Shown piece by piece: positions 56,006 to 64,000 of a DNA stretch of 64,000 nt (the stretch's first letter is position 1; the number at the start of each line of letters is the position of its first letter). The DNA lies in IMG/VR virus record IMGVR_UViG_3300028908_000008, positions 1-64,000 of that record, one strand, 5' to 3'. Source of the stretch: a virus. Made by a program: the position numbers and the translations under genes. A model generated the notes under the pieces. It saw only the letters and a list, made by a program, of their open reading frames with translations. It made no database searches and was not told where the DNA came from.

Positions 56006-56977
56006 TTAAGCGTAATTTGCTTGTGCATTAACTAGAGTAATTTTTAATCTCTCTGTAGAAGTAGCACTTCTTGAAGCGATATAAGTTGTATCTAACATTA
56101 ACTTTTCTCCATAAACTGCAGGAGTAGTTTTGTATGCGAATTGTACCTCTTTCATATAATAAGTAAGCGATTTAGTATTATCTGCATTTTCATATTTTAT
56201 TTCAACTTCATTTTTAAGATTTTTAACCAAAGTTTCATGTAGTACAGCATCAAATAAACCTGCTACGCTTCCATTTACTGATAGTTCTTTTTCCCAAACA
56301 TCTTTTTGATTACCTATTAATTCATCAACTTGCATACCTAAATCAACATTGATACCAAATTTAGAGAGTTTAGCAGGTTGGTTGTTCACTTTTACAGTCG
56401 CTCTGTTTGTATCTAATGCGAATCTATCCATATTAACTTGTTTACCAGTCGCTAAAGCTACAATAGGATTAGGGTTATCTCGTGAAGTTCTAAATTTACT
56501 TGCAACTAATCCAAGAGATAGAGTATTTAAACCTCTTCCACTTACTTCATGAGCATAAGTTGAAGCTTTTACACCATTGTATCTTTCAACATAGTCAACT
56601 GGAGGATTAACACAATCATCATCATTGTTAAATATATTCTCTAAACTCCAGCACGGCTTACATCTTTTAGTAGTATCAAAAGTGTGAGTATAAGTACCGT
56701 CTCCATTATCGACCGTTGAAGGATCACCAAATAACATTGTGAAATATAATCCTACTTGTTCAAAATAGATTGTACTAGCTAAAGAACCATTTATATCACT
56801 ACCAGTAATAACAACCTCACCACCACCGTCGGCATGTTCATTTATACAACCATCACCTTCACTTGTTTCAGTCATTGCTAGTCCACTATTTTTAACACAC
56901 ACTGGGTATAAAATAGGGTCTAAATGATCTTCACCACATGTTGTCTCTCTTGCAAGACTTACTTTTATTGGTTTCAT
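56006..56977 (-). CDS. Major tail tube protein
   Basis: This is a 323-residue protein. Repeated beta segments (TSTIYFEQVGLYFTMLFGD, DGTYTHTFDTTKRCKPCWS, SGRGLNTLSLGLVASKF, KVNNQPAKLSKFGINVDLG) follow the pattern of siphovirus tail tube proteins. It lies in the V position of the lambda order, before the chaperone. Seven cysteines are unusual for such a protein and could be disulfide- or metal-linked in the tail. GGAGATAAGCAG precedes the start. Confidence 0.72.
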   Translation of the reverse strand: MKPIKVSLARETTCGEDHLDPILYPVCVKNSGLAMTETSEGDGCINEHADGGGEVVITGSDINGSLASTIYFEQVGLYFTMLFGDPSTVDNGDGTYTHTFDTTKRCKPCWSLENIFNNDDDCVNPPVDYVERYNGVKASTYAHEVSGRGLNTLSLGLVASKFRTSRDNPNPIVALATGKQVNMDRFALDTNRATVKVNNQPAKLSKFGINVDLGMQVDELIGNQKDVWEKELSVNGSVAGLFDAVLHETLVKNLKNEVEIKYENADNTKSLTYYMKEVQFAYKTTPAVYGEKLMLDTTYIASRSATSTERLKITLVNAQANYA

Positions 56978-57021
56978 CTGCTTATCTCCATTATTAAATT
57001 TTCACCATTTTAACAAAATCA

Positions 57022-57639
57022 CTATTTTCCAATATTTGAAATATTTTCATTCCATTGTCTTTTAGCCTCTTTTTCAAATATTCCCACAAAATTAGTAATT
57101 TTCATGTGTGGATGAGGTTGTCGATCTACATAACCCCTTTTTACAACTCCCATGAAGCCTGACATTGCAAATAAAGCTCTTTGTTTTTTAGTTAAGTATT
57201 TTCTCCCACCTTCAAACATATCCTCTGTTATATGGCTTACAAATGTACCTCTTGCTCTACCATTTGGGGATTGTACGCCGTTTTTAAAAGTGTATTTTTT
57301 AAAAGCTTTTGTATCCATATAACCTATAACTACTTTGTTTTGGTGTGGAAAAAGCTTTGATCGTGTAAATTGTGCCAAAGATGTATCTAACTTCCCACCT
57401 CTTACCCTATCTAGTCTTTCATAATGTCGTTTAGTAGTTTTTCCAACAGTTATGCGTCTACGACCATTCACAAATTTTTGATTAAAATTACTTTTACTAC
57501 CATACTGTTCAGCCGATTTAATAATAGATTTTCTAACTTCCAAGCCGCCAAAGTGTAAAGCCTGATTGAATAGACCACTTGAACGATCAGCAAGTTTCTT
57601 TAAAATAGGAGATATTCCATCATCTATAGTAACAGTCAT
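57022..57639 (-). CDS. Minor tail / tail completion protein (Z-like position)
   Basis: This 205-residue basic protein has a helix (SSGLFNQALHFGGLEVRKSI) and strands, and ends DRQPHPHMKITNFVGIFEKE, like minor tail protein Z, in which such a helix lines the tail end. It lies between the connector genes and the tail tube. AAAGAGG precedes ATG 57639, and TATAAT (minus strand) lies at 57665-57670 with two CCAAATCACG-type repeats upstream. Confidence 0.6.
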   Translation of the reverse strand: MTVTIDDGISPILKKLADRSSGLFNQALHFGGLEVRKSIIKSAEQYGSKSNFNQKFVNGRRRITVGKTTKRHYERLDRVRGGKLDTSLAQFTRSKLFPHQNKVVIGYMDTKAFKKYTFKNGVQSPNGRARGTFVSHITEDMFEGGRKYLTKKQRALFAMSGFMGVVKRGYVDRQPHPHMKITNFVGIFEKEAKRQWNENISNIGK

Positions 57640-57848
57640 AAAGTTACCTCTTTTTTGAAGAGATTATATCATTTTGGCGTGATTTGGCGTGATTTAAACT
57701 TATTTTGTAATTTATTATTTATTTAAGGTTATTTTAATAATCTTTTTTGTAGAATGTTTTTAACGAAAGATAAGAGATATCTTTTAAGAAGTTGAAGAGG
57801 TGTTTAGAACCTCTTCTTATATATTTAACACCATTAAAGGAATAAAAA

Positions 57849-58148
57849 ATGTCAAATAGTAATATCAGTGTACCAAAATTAGAATTAAAAGACCTTGAAG
57901 AGATTGAAGAGGTTGTTATTAGGTTTGAAGATTTAAAAGAAGCTGAAGAGATTGTTAATGGGCTTAGAGATAAACTTAGATCACTTGAAGAACTAATCAA
58001 ACTTAGCGATACTATTAAAAACCTGCAAGTAAAGAAACTTGAGGAAGAATTAATTAGAAAAGATACTTTGATTTTAGATAGAGATTGCAAAATAGAAAAA
58101 TTGACTTATGAAAATAATCAACTAAAAAAGAGTATTAGTAATCAATAG
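57849..58148 (+). CDS. Coiled-coil cargo protein (plus-strand insert)
   Basis: This 99-residue protein is one long charged coiled coil (LKDLEEIEEVVIRFEDLKEA, LRSLEELIKLSDTIKNLQVK). Its own AAAGGAATAAAAA site and the hairpins on both sides (57794-57816, 58169-58186) mark it as an independent unit inside the minus-strand head-tail operon. The function is unknown. Confidence 0.6.
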   Translation: MSNSNISVPKLELKDLEEIEEVVIRFEDLKEAEEIVNGLRDKLRSLEELIKLSDTIKNLQVKKLEEELIRKDTLILDRDCKIEKLTYENNQLKKSISNQ

Positions 58149-58168
58149 TACATTTCAACCAAGCGTTT

Positions 58169-58186
58169 GAGAGGTTAATCCCTCTC
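58169..58186 (+). terminator. Hairpin after the first cargo gene
   Basis: GAGAGG (58169-58174) and CCTCTC (58181-58186) pair around TTAATC, 21 bases after the stop. It is the same stem type as at 38016 and 47405. Confidence 0.55.
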
Positions 58187-58242
58187 TCCACCAAATTAAA
58201 ATAAAAACAAAAACAAAAATTAAAATAAAAAAAGGAAATAAA

Positions 58243-58464
58243 ATGGCAAAATTAAACTTAGACGATTTAACGAACAAAGTAGCAGGTAAAGAGTTGGTAA
58301 AACCAAAAAAAGAAAAGATAATGCAATTAAATTTAAAAGCTCCAGTATCTTTGAAAAATAGAATTGATAAGTATGCAGAAATTTTAAACATTGGCAAGTC
58401 TGAATTGATGATTATCCTAATAAATGACGGCTTAGAAAAACTAGAACAAGCTAAAAAAGATTAG
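58243..58464 (+). CDS. Ribbon-helix-helix cargo protein
   Basis: This is a 73-residue protein. KIMQLNLKAPVSLKNRIDKY and SELMIILINDGLEKL form the strand-helix-helix of a CopG/ParG-like repressor, preceded by a flexible basic start. It has its own AAAGGAAATAAA site. It may control the insert's promoter or the flanking structural genes. Confidence 0.65.
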   Translation: MAKLNLDDLTNKVAGKELVKPKKEKIMQLNLKAPVSLKNRIDKYAEILNIGKSELMIILINDGLEKLEQAKKD

Positions 58465-58481
58465 AGGTTAAACCCCTCTAA
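58461..58481. terminator. Hairpin between cargo gene and connector gene stops
   Basis: TTAGAGG (58461-58467) and CCTCTAA (58475-58481) pair around TTAAACC and include the stop of the cargo gene. It separates opposing transcripts at the end of the insert. Confidence 0.6.
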
Positions 58482-59006
58482 TCACCTACAAGACCCATTA
58501 ATACTCTCATTACCAATGCAAAAGTCGTTTTCTTCAGTAATATTAAGCCTTATATACCCTCTATACTCATTATGATTACTAACGACCCTCAAAGGTTCAG
58601 CAAAACTATCAATATCGGCAAAATCATAACACCTCAAAGCATCACAGAAATTAATTGCTTCAATGATTAGTTTATTAATCTCTTCAACCTCATCTATACC
58701 CTCATATACGATAATGTCATTGATTCTAGGTTTATCAAAGTATTCATCCTCATGAACTACTAAGACATGTATTCCCAAACCGTACTCTTTATATTCAGAA
58801 GTAGTGCCATCTAATCTACTAACACTATCTAGGATTATTAAGGGACAATGTTTATAAAAATTCTCACTGTACTCATCTCTATCTAATACTAAACCTCTAA
58901 TATATGTTAGTGATTTATTAAATAAACCTTCAACATAATTATTTAATGGTGCATAAGATTTACATGCGTCAATAATTTGAGTTCCTATTATTTTATTAGT
59001 TGTCAT
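58482..59006 (-). CDS. Tail terminator-like protein (U-like position)
   Basis: This 174-residue acidic protein has strands (LIILDSVSRLDGTTSEYKEY, GIHVLVVHEDEYFD) and helices compatible with the small alpha/beta fold of tail terminators, which cap the tube at the head side. The assignment is mainly from lambda-type gene order: it follows the head closure gene. The start follows AGGGCGTCGAAA. Confidence 0.5.
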   Translation of the reverse strand: MTTNKIIGTQIIDACKSYAPLNNYVEGLFNKSLTYIRGLVLDRDEYSENFYKHCPLIILDSVSRLDGTTSEYKEYGLGIHVLVVHEDEYFDKPRINDIIVYEGIDEVEEINKLIIEAINFCDALRCYDFADIDSFAEPLRVVSNHNEYRGYIRLNITEENDFCIGNESINGSCR

Positions 59007-59359
59007 TTTCGACGCCCTCTATAGTGCATTTCACTCTCATGTGAGCGGGTAAAAATATCGTATAGATTAGAATATTCATTCACTTGTTTCCAACTTTCAA
59101 CTAGATAAGTATCACCATTGTATTTAATAGCATCTCTTCTCATGGGTTCATTCTCTAAATCAACCATACAAAACTTTCTAAGATCAAATCGTGTTTCTTC
59201 CCCGTCTTTATCGTTTAAATCACACGCTACAAACGCCCTAACTTTAACTTCTTGATTGCTTCTTCTATAAACATAGATGATGTTTTCACCTGCTCCCATA
59301 TCTCTATTGACCTGATGTAATTCTATTTGATTCATTAAAGATAGGATATTTTTAACCAT
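59003..59359 (-). CDS. Head-tail connector (head closure) protein
   Basis: This is a 118-residue protein. RRDAIKYNGDTYLVESWKQV and a following strand (YDIFTRSHES) resemble small head-completion proteins such as lambda FII, with their beta-barrel and long loop. It lies between the FI-like and tail terminator-like genes and overlaps the latter by 4 bases. Confidence 0.6.
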   Translation of the reverse strand: MVKNILSLMNQIELHQVNRDMGAGENIIYVYRRSNQEVKVRAFVACDLNDKDGEETRFDLRKFCMVDLENEPMRRDAIKYNGDTYLVESWKQVNEYSNLYDIFTRSHESEMHYRGRRK

Positions 59360-59361
59360 GA

Positions 59362-59547
59362 TTAATTCTTTTTTGTAGGTTTTTTTCTTGTAGTTTTAGG
59401 TTTTTCACTCTTTTTTTCAACTATACTAACATCTATAATCTCTTCAACTATATAGTCTTTTAATTTTTCTGCTAATTCTTTTGATATTTCTACTTCTGTA
59501 TTTGGAGGGTTACCATTCCAGTAGCCTTTTAATTTAACTTTTACCAT
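59362..59547 (-). CDS. Small protein in the head-tail region (FI-like position)
   Basis: This is a 61-residue protein. VKLKGYWNGNPPNTEVEISK and LAEKLKDYIVEEI form a compact beta-helix domain recalling small N-terminal domains of Mu-like head proteins; the end is Lys/Thr-rich (KPKTTRKKPTKKN). The start follows AAGGAAAAAAC. It is probably an accessory head factor, by position. Confidence 0.5.
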   Translation of the reverse strand: MVKVKLKGYWNGNPPNTEVEISKELAEKLKDYIVEEIIDVSIVEKKSEKPKTTRKKPTKKN

Positions 59548-59598
59548 GTTTTTTCCTTCTAGTTTGATAGGGGTTTTAAGTCCCTATCAAAAATTCTA

Positions 59599-60717
59599 TT
59601 AATCAACTACCCATCTTTGAAATACATCAGGGAATTTAATATAAGGTGCAAATGCACTCATCATTGCGATTTCTGCCATAGTTTGAGCATCGTTCACAGT
59701 AGAATAAGTTCTAATTCTTTTACTTTGCCATTGAGCCGTCATCTTAGTATCATTTCCATTTACAGAAACAAAAGGAATTTGACCATAAATCCAACCTGCT
59801 ACAGAAGGGTTATTTTTATGAAATGTTACAAACATAGCTGTATTATCAGCAATTAGTCTACTCTCATTACCACCGATATCACTTAGAACACCAATAGAGT
59901 AATAAACAGGTAGATTAATCTCTTCGATATAACCTAAAAATAACAAATCATCACTTAGTTTCTTACTATCTTTCTCTGCTCCAAACGCTCTTGCAAATGC
60001 TCTTGGATAATCAGGATTATAAGAACTTTGACCTACTTTTGGGTGAGCCAAGAATAAATTTTTAGCTTTTCTATCTAAAATTAGTGCATCAGGTCTAACA
60101 CCTGCACCGACTTTCTTACCTCCAGCAGTAGTTACAATTCTATTTGGAAAATCTTCCCATGCTTCAACAATTTGTCTAATTGGATCAGAATTATCTGTAT
60201 CACTCCAAGCATCAGTAGTTCCAGTTAGAATTGTAGGAGCAGGTAAACCCATTGCAATAGTGCCGTTATGATGTTTAATCTCACCAGTACTTAACAAATC
60301 ATAACCCATTTTAACGGCTAATAGTTGTCTTCTTCTCTCTAAAATAGAATAAGGTTGTAGTCTTGCCATTTTTTGTTGATAATCTCTTTGCTCTTCAGGC
60401 GTTTTAGCTTCAAAACCATCTCTGATAATTTTATCATCTGGTGAAATTGCTTTACTCTCATGGAATTGAGGTAATTTGAACTTGAAGCTTGTTGTTCCAT
60501 CTTCATGCCTAACTCTTGTACTTGAAGCGAAAAAATCACCCGTTGTACCGACTCTGTCACTCTCTACAAAAGTTTTGATTTCAAACTCTTCACCTGCATA
60601 TACAGGAGCCTTTGAAAAGTCACCAAAAATTAGATTGACCAAACTCATATCAATATATGAAACTGATAAAAGTCTCTCTATTACTTGTTCTTTAGGATTT
60701 CTTATAACTTTTGCCAT
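59599..60717 (-). CDS. Major capsid protein (lambda gpE-like)
   Basis: This is a 372-residue protein of the Phage_cap_E type: an N-terminal helix, FSKAPVYAGEEFEIKTFVES (E-loop region), RLQPYSILERRRQLLAVKMG (spine helix), ALILDRKAKNLFLAHPKVG and a C-terminal part ending PYIKFPDVFQRWVVD. It builds the icosahedral head. AAAGGAG precedes ATG 60717, giving strong translation. It lies directly after the decoration protein, as in lambda. Confidence 0.88.
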   Translation of the reverse strand: MAKVIRNPKEQVIERLLSVSYIDMSLVNLIFGDFSKAPVYAGEEFEIKTFVESDRVGTTGDFFASSTRVRHEDGTTSFKFKLPQFHESKAISPDDKIIRDGFEAKTPEEQRDYQQKMARLQPYSILERRRQLLAVKMGYDLLSTGEIKHHNGTIAMGLPAPTILTGTTDAWSDTDNSDPIRQIVEAWEDFPNRIVTTAGGKKVGAGVRPDALILDRKAKNLFLAHPKVGQSSYNPDYPRAFARAFGAEKDSKKLSDDLLFLGYIEEINLPVYYSIGVLSDIGGNESRLIADNTAMFVTFHKNNPSVAGWIYGQIPFVSVNGNDTKMTAQWQSKRIRTYSTVNDAQTMAEIAMMSAFAPYIKFPDVFQRWVVD

Positions 60718-60718
60718 C

Positions 60719-61150
60719 TTAATTAACTCCTTTATCAGCAGGTTTTACCGCTTGATATTCAATATTATCTACTAATGGTAGTCTACCATTTAGTTCTAGG
60801 TCTGCAAAATCATCGTATGTTTTACCTTCCCAATAAATAAGTTCTTTTGCAATACCTCTAGGACTTGCAAAGATTACATCACCCTCACATGCTACACCAT
60901 CCATTGAATCATAATCATGTAACATATAGCCATATAATTTAGTACCATCACCGCCCAACGCTTTGACTTTATTAATAACGCTATCACCTTTCACAGTATT
61001 AGCAGGAGCTGTACCATCAAGTTCTACGGCTTCACCTCTACCCAGTTGTACATTAGCAGGGATTGCTACTCTTCTAGTTGTATAGTTATGACCATACATC
61101 ACCAACTCACTTAAGTCCACAAAAGGGGCTATTGTTGCTCTAAGTGCCAT
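60719..61150 (-). CDS. Head decoration protein (gpD-like)
   Basis: This 143-residue beta-rich protein (RRVAIPANVQLGRGEAVELD; KLYGYMLHDYDSMDGVACEG; VIFASPRGIAKELIYW) is of the type that trims capsid threefold sites. It lies between the protease/scaffold and capsid genes and overlaps the former (TAATG). AAGGAG precedes the start. Confidence 0.75.
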   Translation of the reverse strand: MALRATIAPFVDLSELVMYGHNYTTRRVAIPANVQLGRGEAVELDGTAPANTVKGDSVINKVKALGGDGTKLYGYMLHDYDSMDGVACEGDVIFASPRGIAKELIYWEGKTYDDFADLELNGRLPLVDNIEYQAVKPADKGVN

Positions 61151-61575
61151 TAGATTACTCCTTCGTTAGCCATTGCAATAATTGTATCTACACTTTCATT
61201 GCTAACATATTCTTTCTCGTCTGTACTAGCTTTTTCTTCTTCTTTGTTGCCATCTAATTGACTCATAGAAGTAGTAGCACCCTCACTTGCATCGGTTTTA
61301 CTTTTTAGTAAAAATAAACCTGCTTCACCTTCGCTCATGCTAAGCATTTTAATAGCTTGATCTTTACTAGCTCCATATTCAAACGCCATTGATACAATAT
61401 TTTCGATTGCACTCATATTAACGCCATCATTAGATTTACTTTCAAGATTTTTAATTACTTCATCTTTAGCTTTTAAATCAGCCGTTAAAGTTTCAATCTT
61501 GTTAGTTGCTAAACCAATTTCAGCACTTAAAACCTCAACAGATTTAACAGATTTACTTGTTTTATCATCAGCCAT
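61150..61575 (-). CDS. Internal scaffold protein (Nu3-like)
   Basis: Inside the protease frame ATG 61575 is preceded by AAAGAGGAG at ideal spacing, a better site than that of the whole gene. It would give a 141-residue helical, acidic protein (MADDKTSKSVKSVEVLSAEI...) made in excess over the protease, exactly as lambda Nu3 arises within C. Confidence 0.7.
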   Translation of the reverse strand: MADDKTSKSVKSVEVLSAEIGLATNKIETLTADLKAKDEVIKNLESKSNDGVNMSAIENIVSMAFEYGASKDQAIKMLSMSEGEAGLFLLKSKTDASEGATTSMSQLDGNKEEEKASTDEKEYVSNESVDTIIAMANEGVI

Positions 61576-62379
61576 ATTTGACTCCTCTTTATTTAAATTT
61601 GAAAGTATTGTATCAAAAGAGTCAATTTTGTTTAAAAATCCAAAGCTCAGAGCATCTTTAGACATAACAATATCGCCTTTATTAAAGTATTTTACTATTT
61701 CATCCCTACTTAATCCAGTATTTCTACTTACTCGCGAATGAAACAAATCTTCTAAATCGTTTATTTGGTTAGTTATTTTAGTTTTACAATCCCCATTTAA
61801 TGAACAGTTTTTATTTTCAGCATTTTTTGAAACAATTATTACAGTGTCTTTATCTACACCTCTATCCCTATAAGTAGACATTACACCAATAGACCCTATA
61901 AAAGCTAATTCACTAGCATAGAGTTTATCACTTGCACTAAAAGCCCATACACCCGCACTACAACCATAATTTTCATAATAAGTTATAGTTTCTTTTTTAC
62001 TGTTATATATAAGTTCTCCAATGTTATCAACTCCACTAACATCGCCGCCAACAGTATCAACTCTTAGAATAATACGCTTCACTGAAGGATTGTTTTCGGC
62101 AGAAACTAGATGTTTCTCAATCTCTTCATAGGAAGTGAATCCACCACACCAAGCCGACATGATAGTATGCTTCTTTATCATTGCACCTTCTATTCTAATG
62201 ATCGCATTATTGTTATTGTCTATAGTCATGCTACAAGATGGTAAAACTTCAACTTCGTTAGATGAAGCTTCTAATTTAGGTACGCCATTATTTACTGTAG
62301 ATATTAAAGTTTCTAAATAATTTGGTTCTACGGCAAAATAAGCATTGTCGAAATAGCTTTTAATTTGAGCAGTTCGCAT
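61150..62379 (-). CDS. Capsid maturation protease with C-terminal scaffold (S49)
   Basis: ATG 62379 follows GGAGATTAAT, giving 409 residues. Residues ~55-230 form an S49/SppA-like protease: IIRIEGAMIKKHT, RIILRVDTVGGDVSG, then GCSAGVWAFSASDKLYAS with nucleophile Ser141, and AFIGSIGVMSTYRD. The C-terminal ~140 residues are acidic and helical, a scaffold that guides capsid assembly and is then digested. It lies between portal and decoration genes as lambda C/Nu3. Confidence 0.85.
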   Translation of the reverse strand: MRTAQIKSYFDNAYFAVEPNYLETLISTVNNGVPKLEASSNEVEVLPSCSMTIDNNNNAIIRIEGAMIKKHTIMSAWCGGFTSYEEIEKHLVSAENNPSVKRIILRVDTVGGDVSGVDNIGELIYNSKKETITYYENYGCSAGVWAFSASDKLYASELAFIGSIGVMSTYRDRGVDKDTVIIVSKNAENKNCSLNGDCKTKITNQINDLEDLFHSRVSRNTGLSRDEIVKYFNKGDIVMSKDALSFGFLNKIDSFDTILSNLNKEESNMADDKTSKSVKSVEVLSAEIGLATNKIETLTADLKAKDEVIKNLESKSNDGVNMSAIENIVSMAFEYGASKDQAIKMLSMSEGEAGLFLLKSKTDASEGATTSMSQLDGNKEEEKASTDEKEYVSNESVDTIIAMANEGVI

Positions 62380-62441
62380 ATTAATCTCCAATTTTTTAGA
62401 GATAGTTTAACAAAGTTAAGATTTTAGGGAGTAGGAAGAGA

Positions 62442-62558
62442 AGCCGTACAATCTAAAAAAGGAGGAGAGTGTACGGCTACTTTGTGAAAATGGAACATCA
62501 TTTAGTTTTTTAAAGGTTGAAACGACTAAAAAAGGATTAAGTTAAAAAATCGTTTCAA
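62442..62558. other. Two hairpins in the gap between portal and protease genes
   Basis: AGCCGTACA (62442-62450) pairs with TGTACGGCT (62470-62478) around a 19-base purine-rich loop. TTGAAACGA (62517-62525) pairs with TCGTTTCAA (62550-62558). The 178-bp gap is otherwise empty except for a 7-codon open frame at 62490 (+) after GGAGGAG. The region may be a structured RNA, an mRNA processing site or a promoter region. Confidence 0.5.
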
Positions 62559-62569
62559 GCCTTACTATA

Positions 62570-64000
62570 TCATTTTTCTTCTTTAGTGTCAAGCGGTTTC
62601 TCAATAGGTTGAGGTTCATTCTCTTTATTTAAATTAAACTCCACACCTTTACTTTCACAATAGTCTTTAAATCTAGCAATATCGTCTATATGAGTTTGCC
62701 AATCTATACCCATTTCTCCAAGCTTTTGAATAGGTGAGCCTAATCCGTTGTTAATATCTTCGCTATTTGCTTTAGAGTCTTTAACTGGGTCTAAATTTTT
62801 AGAACTTTTACGCATATATTGTAATTTTCTCCACTCTCGAGGATTTTTCCAATAATCTTTAGGTGTTTTAATCAAACCTTTTACAATAATTGCATCAATA
62901 AAGCGTTTACCATAGATTTCTTTTAGTGTTAACTCTACTAAATCTTTTAACTTCAAACTAAATTCTTTATCGTCCATCTGCAAAGCTAATAAACTCGCAT
63001 TGTATGAAGATGGTAAATCTCTTACAGTTGTTTGAGAGGATAAACCTACTGATGATGAGATTGTTTTCTTCTTATGTACTTCTAAAGGGTCAAAAATACT
63101 AACATCTAAAGTGGATAAATTTTGCACATCATCTTCTTTTGGAATATATGAAATACCTTGATTCTCTTTAATCTTGTAAGTATCATATAAATCACTAACC
63201 ATAGCAGGAGTAAAATCACCTTTACTTCGTTTTAGTGCTGTTTTAAGTTCGGCAAAACTATTAGTTTTAACAACTATTTTATTATCACTTCTTACTTTAG
63301 AACTTATTAGTTCACTTGCTTCATAATCACTTAGCATGTCTATACCTCTTATAGCAGGTGCTAATAAAGATACGCCACTTATTTGGTTTAGTTCATACTC
63401 TGGAATTATATGAAATGTAAGATGTTTAGCTAAAACTCTAACACTTTTTTCTTTTAAGTAGTTTGTATATATCCAAACTGCTTTTTTATTATTATATTTA
63501 TCTAATTCAAAACCATTAATATTGTTATTTTCAGGATCATGATGATTAGCATCAACCATATTTAAAGGAATTATTTCTATTTTATAACCAAATTTCCATG
63601 CATCGTTGTAATGATGCCTTATGATAAAACCACCTTCGAGAATTTCAGCTTTTATCATAGCTCTTTCCATTAGACCTCTATAGTATCTGCCACTTATTTC
63701 AAAGTTTTCAACTTCACTAAATTCGGCAAATAAAGCCTCGGCTTGTCTATTGAATTCCTCATTACTTGATCTAAACTGTAGATTAATTTCATCGCCGATG
63801 ACTTCTCTTCTAAAAGACTTAGTAATTGAAGCTACTATATCGTTATTCTTGTGTAAAGATATAGCGTTTTCATTAATACATATAGATTCACTGTCATCAT
63901 CTACATGTTTTTGTCTATCTACTTCGGCTAATAGTTTAATGTACATACTAGCATCAAAACCACGATTAAAAAAGTTAGTAAAAGGGTATTTTAGACTTCT
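62570..64000 (-). CDS. Portal protein (lambda gpB-like), 5' end outside window
   Basis: At least 476 codons are open to the window edge; translation upstream of ATG 63946 reads RSLKYPFTNFFNRGFDAS without a stop, and RGFDAS matches the usual portal N-terminus, so the true start lies beyond 64000. KAEILEGGFIIRHHY, IIPLNMVDANH, GFELDKYNNKKAVWIYTNY, HIIPEYELNQISGVSLLAPA and VGLSSQTTVRDLPSSY are phage_portal_2 features. It forms the ring through which DNA enters the head. The C-terminal ~70 residues are charged. Confidence 0.85.
   Translation of the reverse strand, partial: RSLKYPFTNFFNRGFDASMYIKLLAEVDRQKHVDDDSESICINENAISLHKNNDIVASITKSFRREVIGDEINLQFRSSNEEFNRQAEALFAEFSEVENFEISGRYYRGLMERAMIKAEILEGGFIIRHHYNDAWKFGYKIEIIPLNMVDANHHDPENNNINGFELDKYNNKKAVWIYTNYLKEKSVRVLAKHLTFHIIPEYELNQISGVSLLAPAIRGIDMLSDYEASELISSKVRSDNKIVVKTNSFAELKTALKRSKGDFTPAMVSDLYDTYKIKENQGISYIPKEDDVQNLSTLDVSIFDPLEVHKKKTISSSVGLSSQTTVRDLPSSYNASLLALQMDDKEFSLKLKDLVELTLKEIYGKRFIDAIIVKGLIKTPKDYWKNPREWRKLQYMRKSSKNLDPVKDSKANSEDINNGLGSPIQKLGEMGIDWQTHIDDIARFKDYCESKGVEFNLNKENEPQPIEKPLDTKEEK

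Noticed and set aside
57752-57793. Small plus-strand peptide before the cargo genes
   Set aside because: Only 13 codons and no ribosome site.
1-64000. tRNA genes, integrase and attachment sites
   Set aside because: I found no cloverleaf with a TTCRANTCC arm, no tyrosine or serine recombinase motifs and no insertion-sequence ends; reading by eye may miss diverged cases.

Overview
The window is part of a large tailed bacteriophage (siphovirus-like) or prophage genome. It is very AT-rich and densely coded, and both strands are used in long blocks. Most genes share one ribosome-binding signal, AAGGATT about 5 bases before the start, sometimes with TTG as start codon. The base composition, this signal and the isolated TATAAT-type -10 boxes would fit a Campylobacterota host, but that is inference. 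I see no integrase, large terminase, tRNA, insertion sequence or CRISPR array. The portal gene runs off the right edge, so the genome continues beyond the window.

Layout. 283-4981 (+): small unrecognised genes, several preceded by near-identical leaders (16-bp palindrome plus hairpin), ending with a DnaN-like sliding clamp that carries a long acidic repeat tail. 5034-8189: a lipoprotein, two direct-repeat arrays and a protein with eight zinc-ribbon-like modules. 8261-10777 (+): PrimPol-helicase. 10791-15199 (-): small genes, a ~750-bp array of TTACTCACCC motifs and an orphan DNA adenine methyltransferase; a second methyltransferase follows at 15360 (+). 16290-20837 (-): tape measure. 20891-26873 (-): Rha-family regulators, ribbon-helix-helix proteins, an HNH protein with a membrane anchor, and a possible holin/spanin group. 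26947-28467 (+): probable tail protein. 28525-31892 (-): a third Rha protein and a three-gene helicase module (winged-helix initiator, DnaB N-domain, DnaB RecA domain). 32242-38011 (+): a coupled operon of small membrane proteins, two proteins sharing an HTH tail and a DUF7666 repeat protein. 38106-45474 (-): tail fibres with a 1,053-bp internal duplication. 45617-50849 (+): DUF2800, DUF2815 single-strand binding protein, family B DNA polymerase, SNF2 helicase. 51013-55140 (-): lysis genes and nucleases. 55181-64000 (-): a lambda-order head and tail module (portal, protease/scaffold, decoration, capsid, connectors, tail tube, frameshifted tail chaperone), interrupted by two plus-strand cargo genes.

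How it fits together. Replication appears largely self-sufficient: clamp, PrimPol-helicase, a split DnaB helicase with initiator, PolB, SSB, SNF2 helicase and several nucleases. Three separate repeat arrays (5871-6138, 6640-6845, 11626-12351) are candidate origin or partition sites. Virion assembly follows lambda logic, with an internal scaffold start in the protease gene and a GGGAAAC slippery site in the tail chaperone. The tape measure, however, lies about 35 kb from the chaperone.

The least explained parts are the clamp with its GATC-rich repeat tail, the eight-module zinc protein beside its repeat arrays, the TTACTCACCC array, and the membrane operon at 32242-34873.
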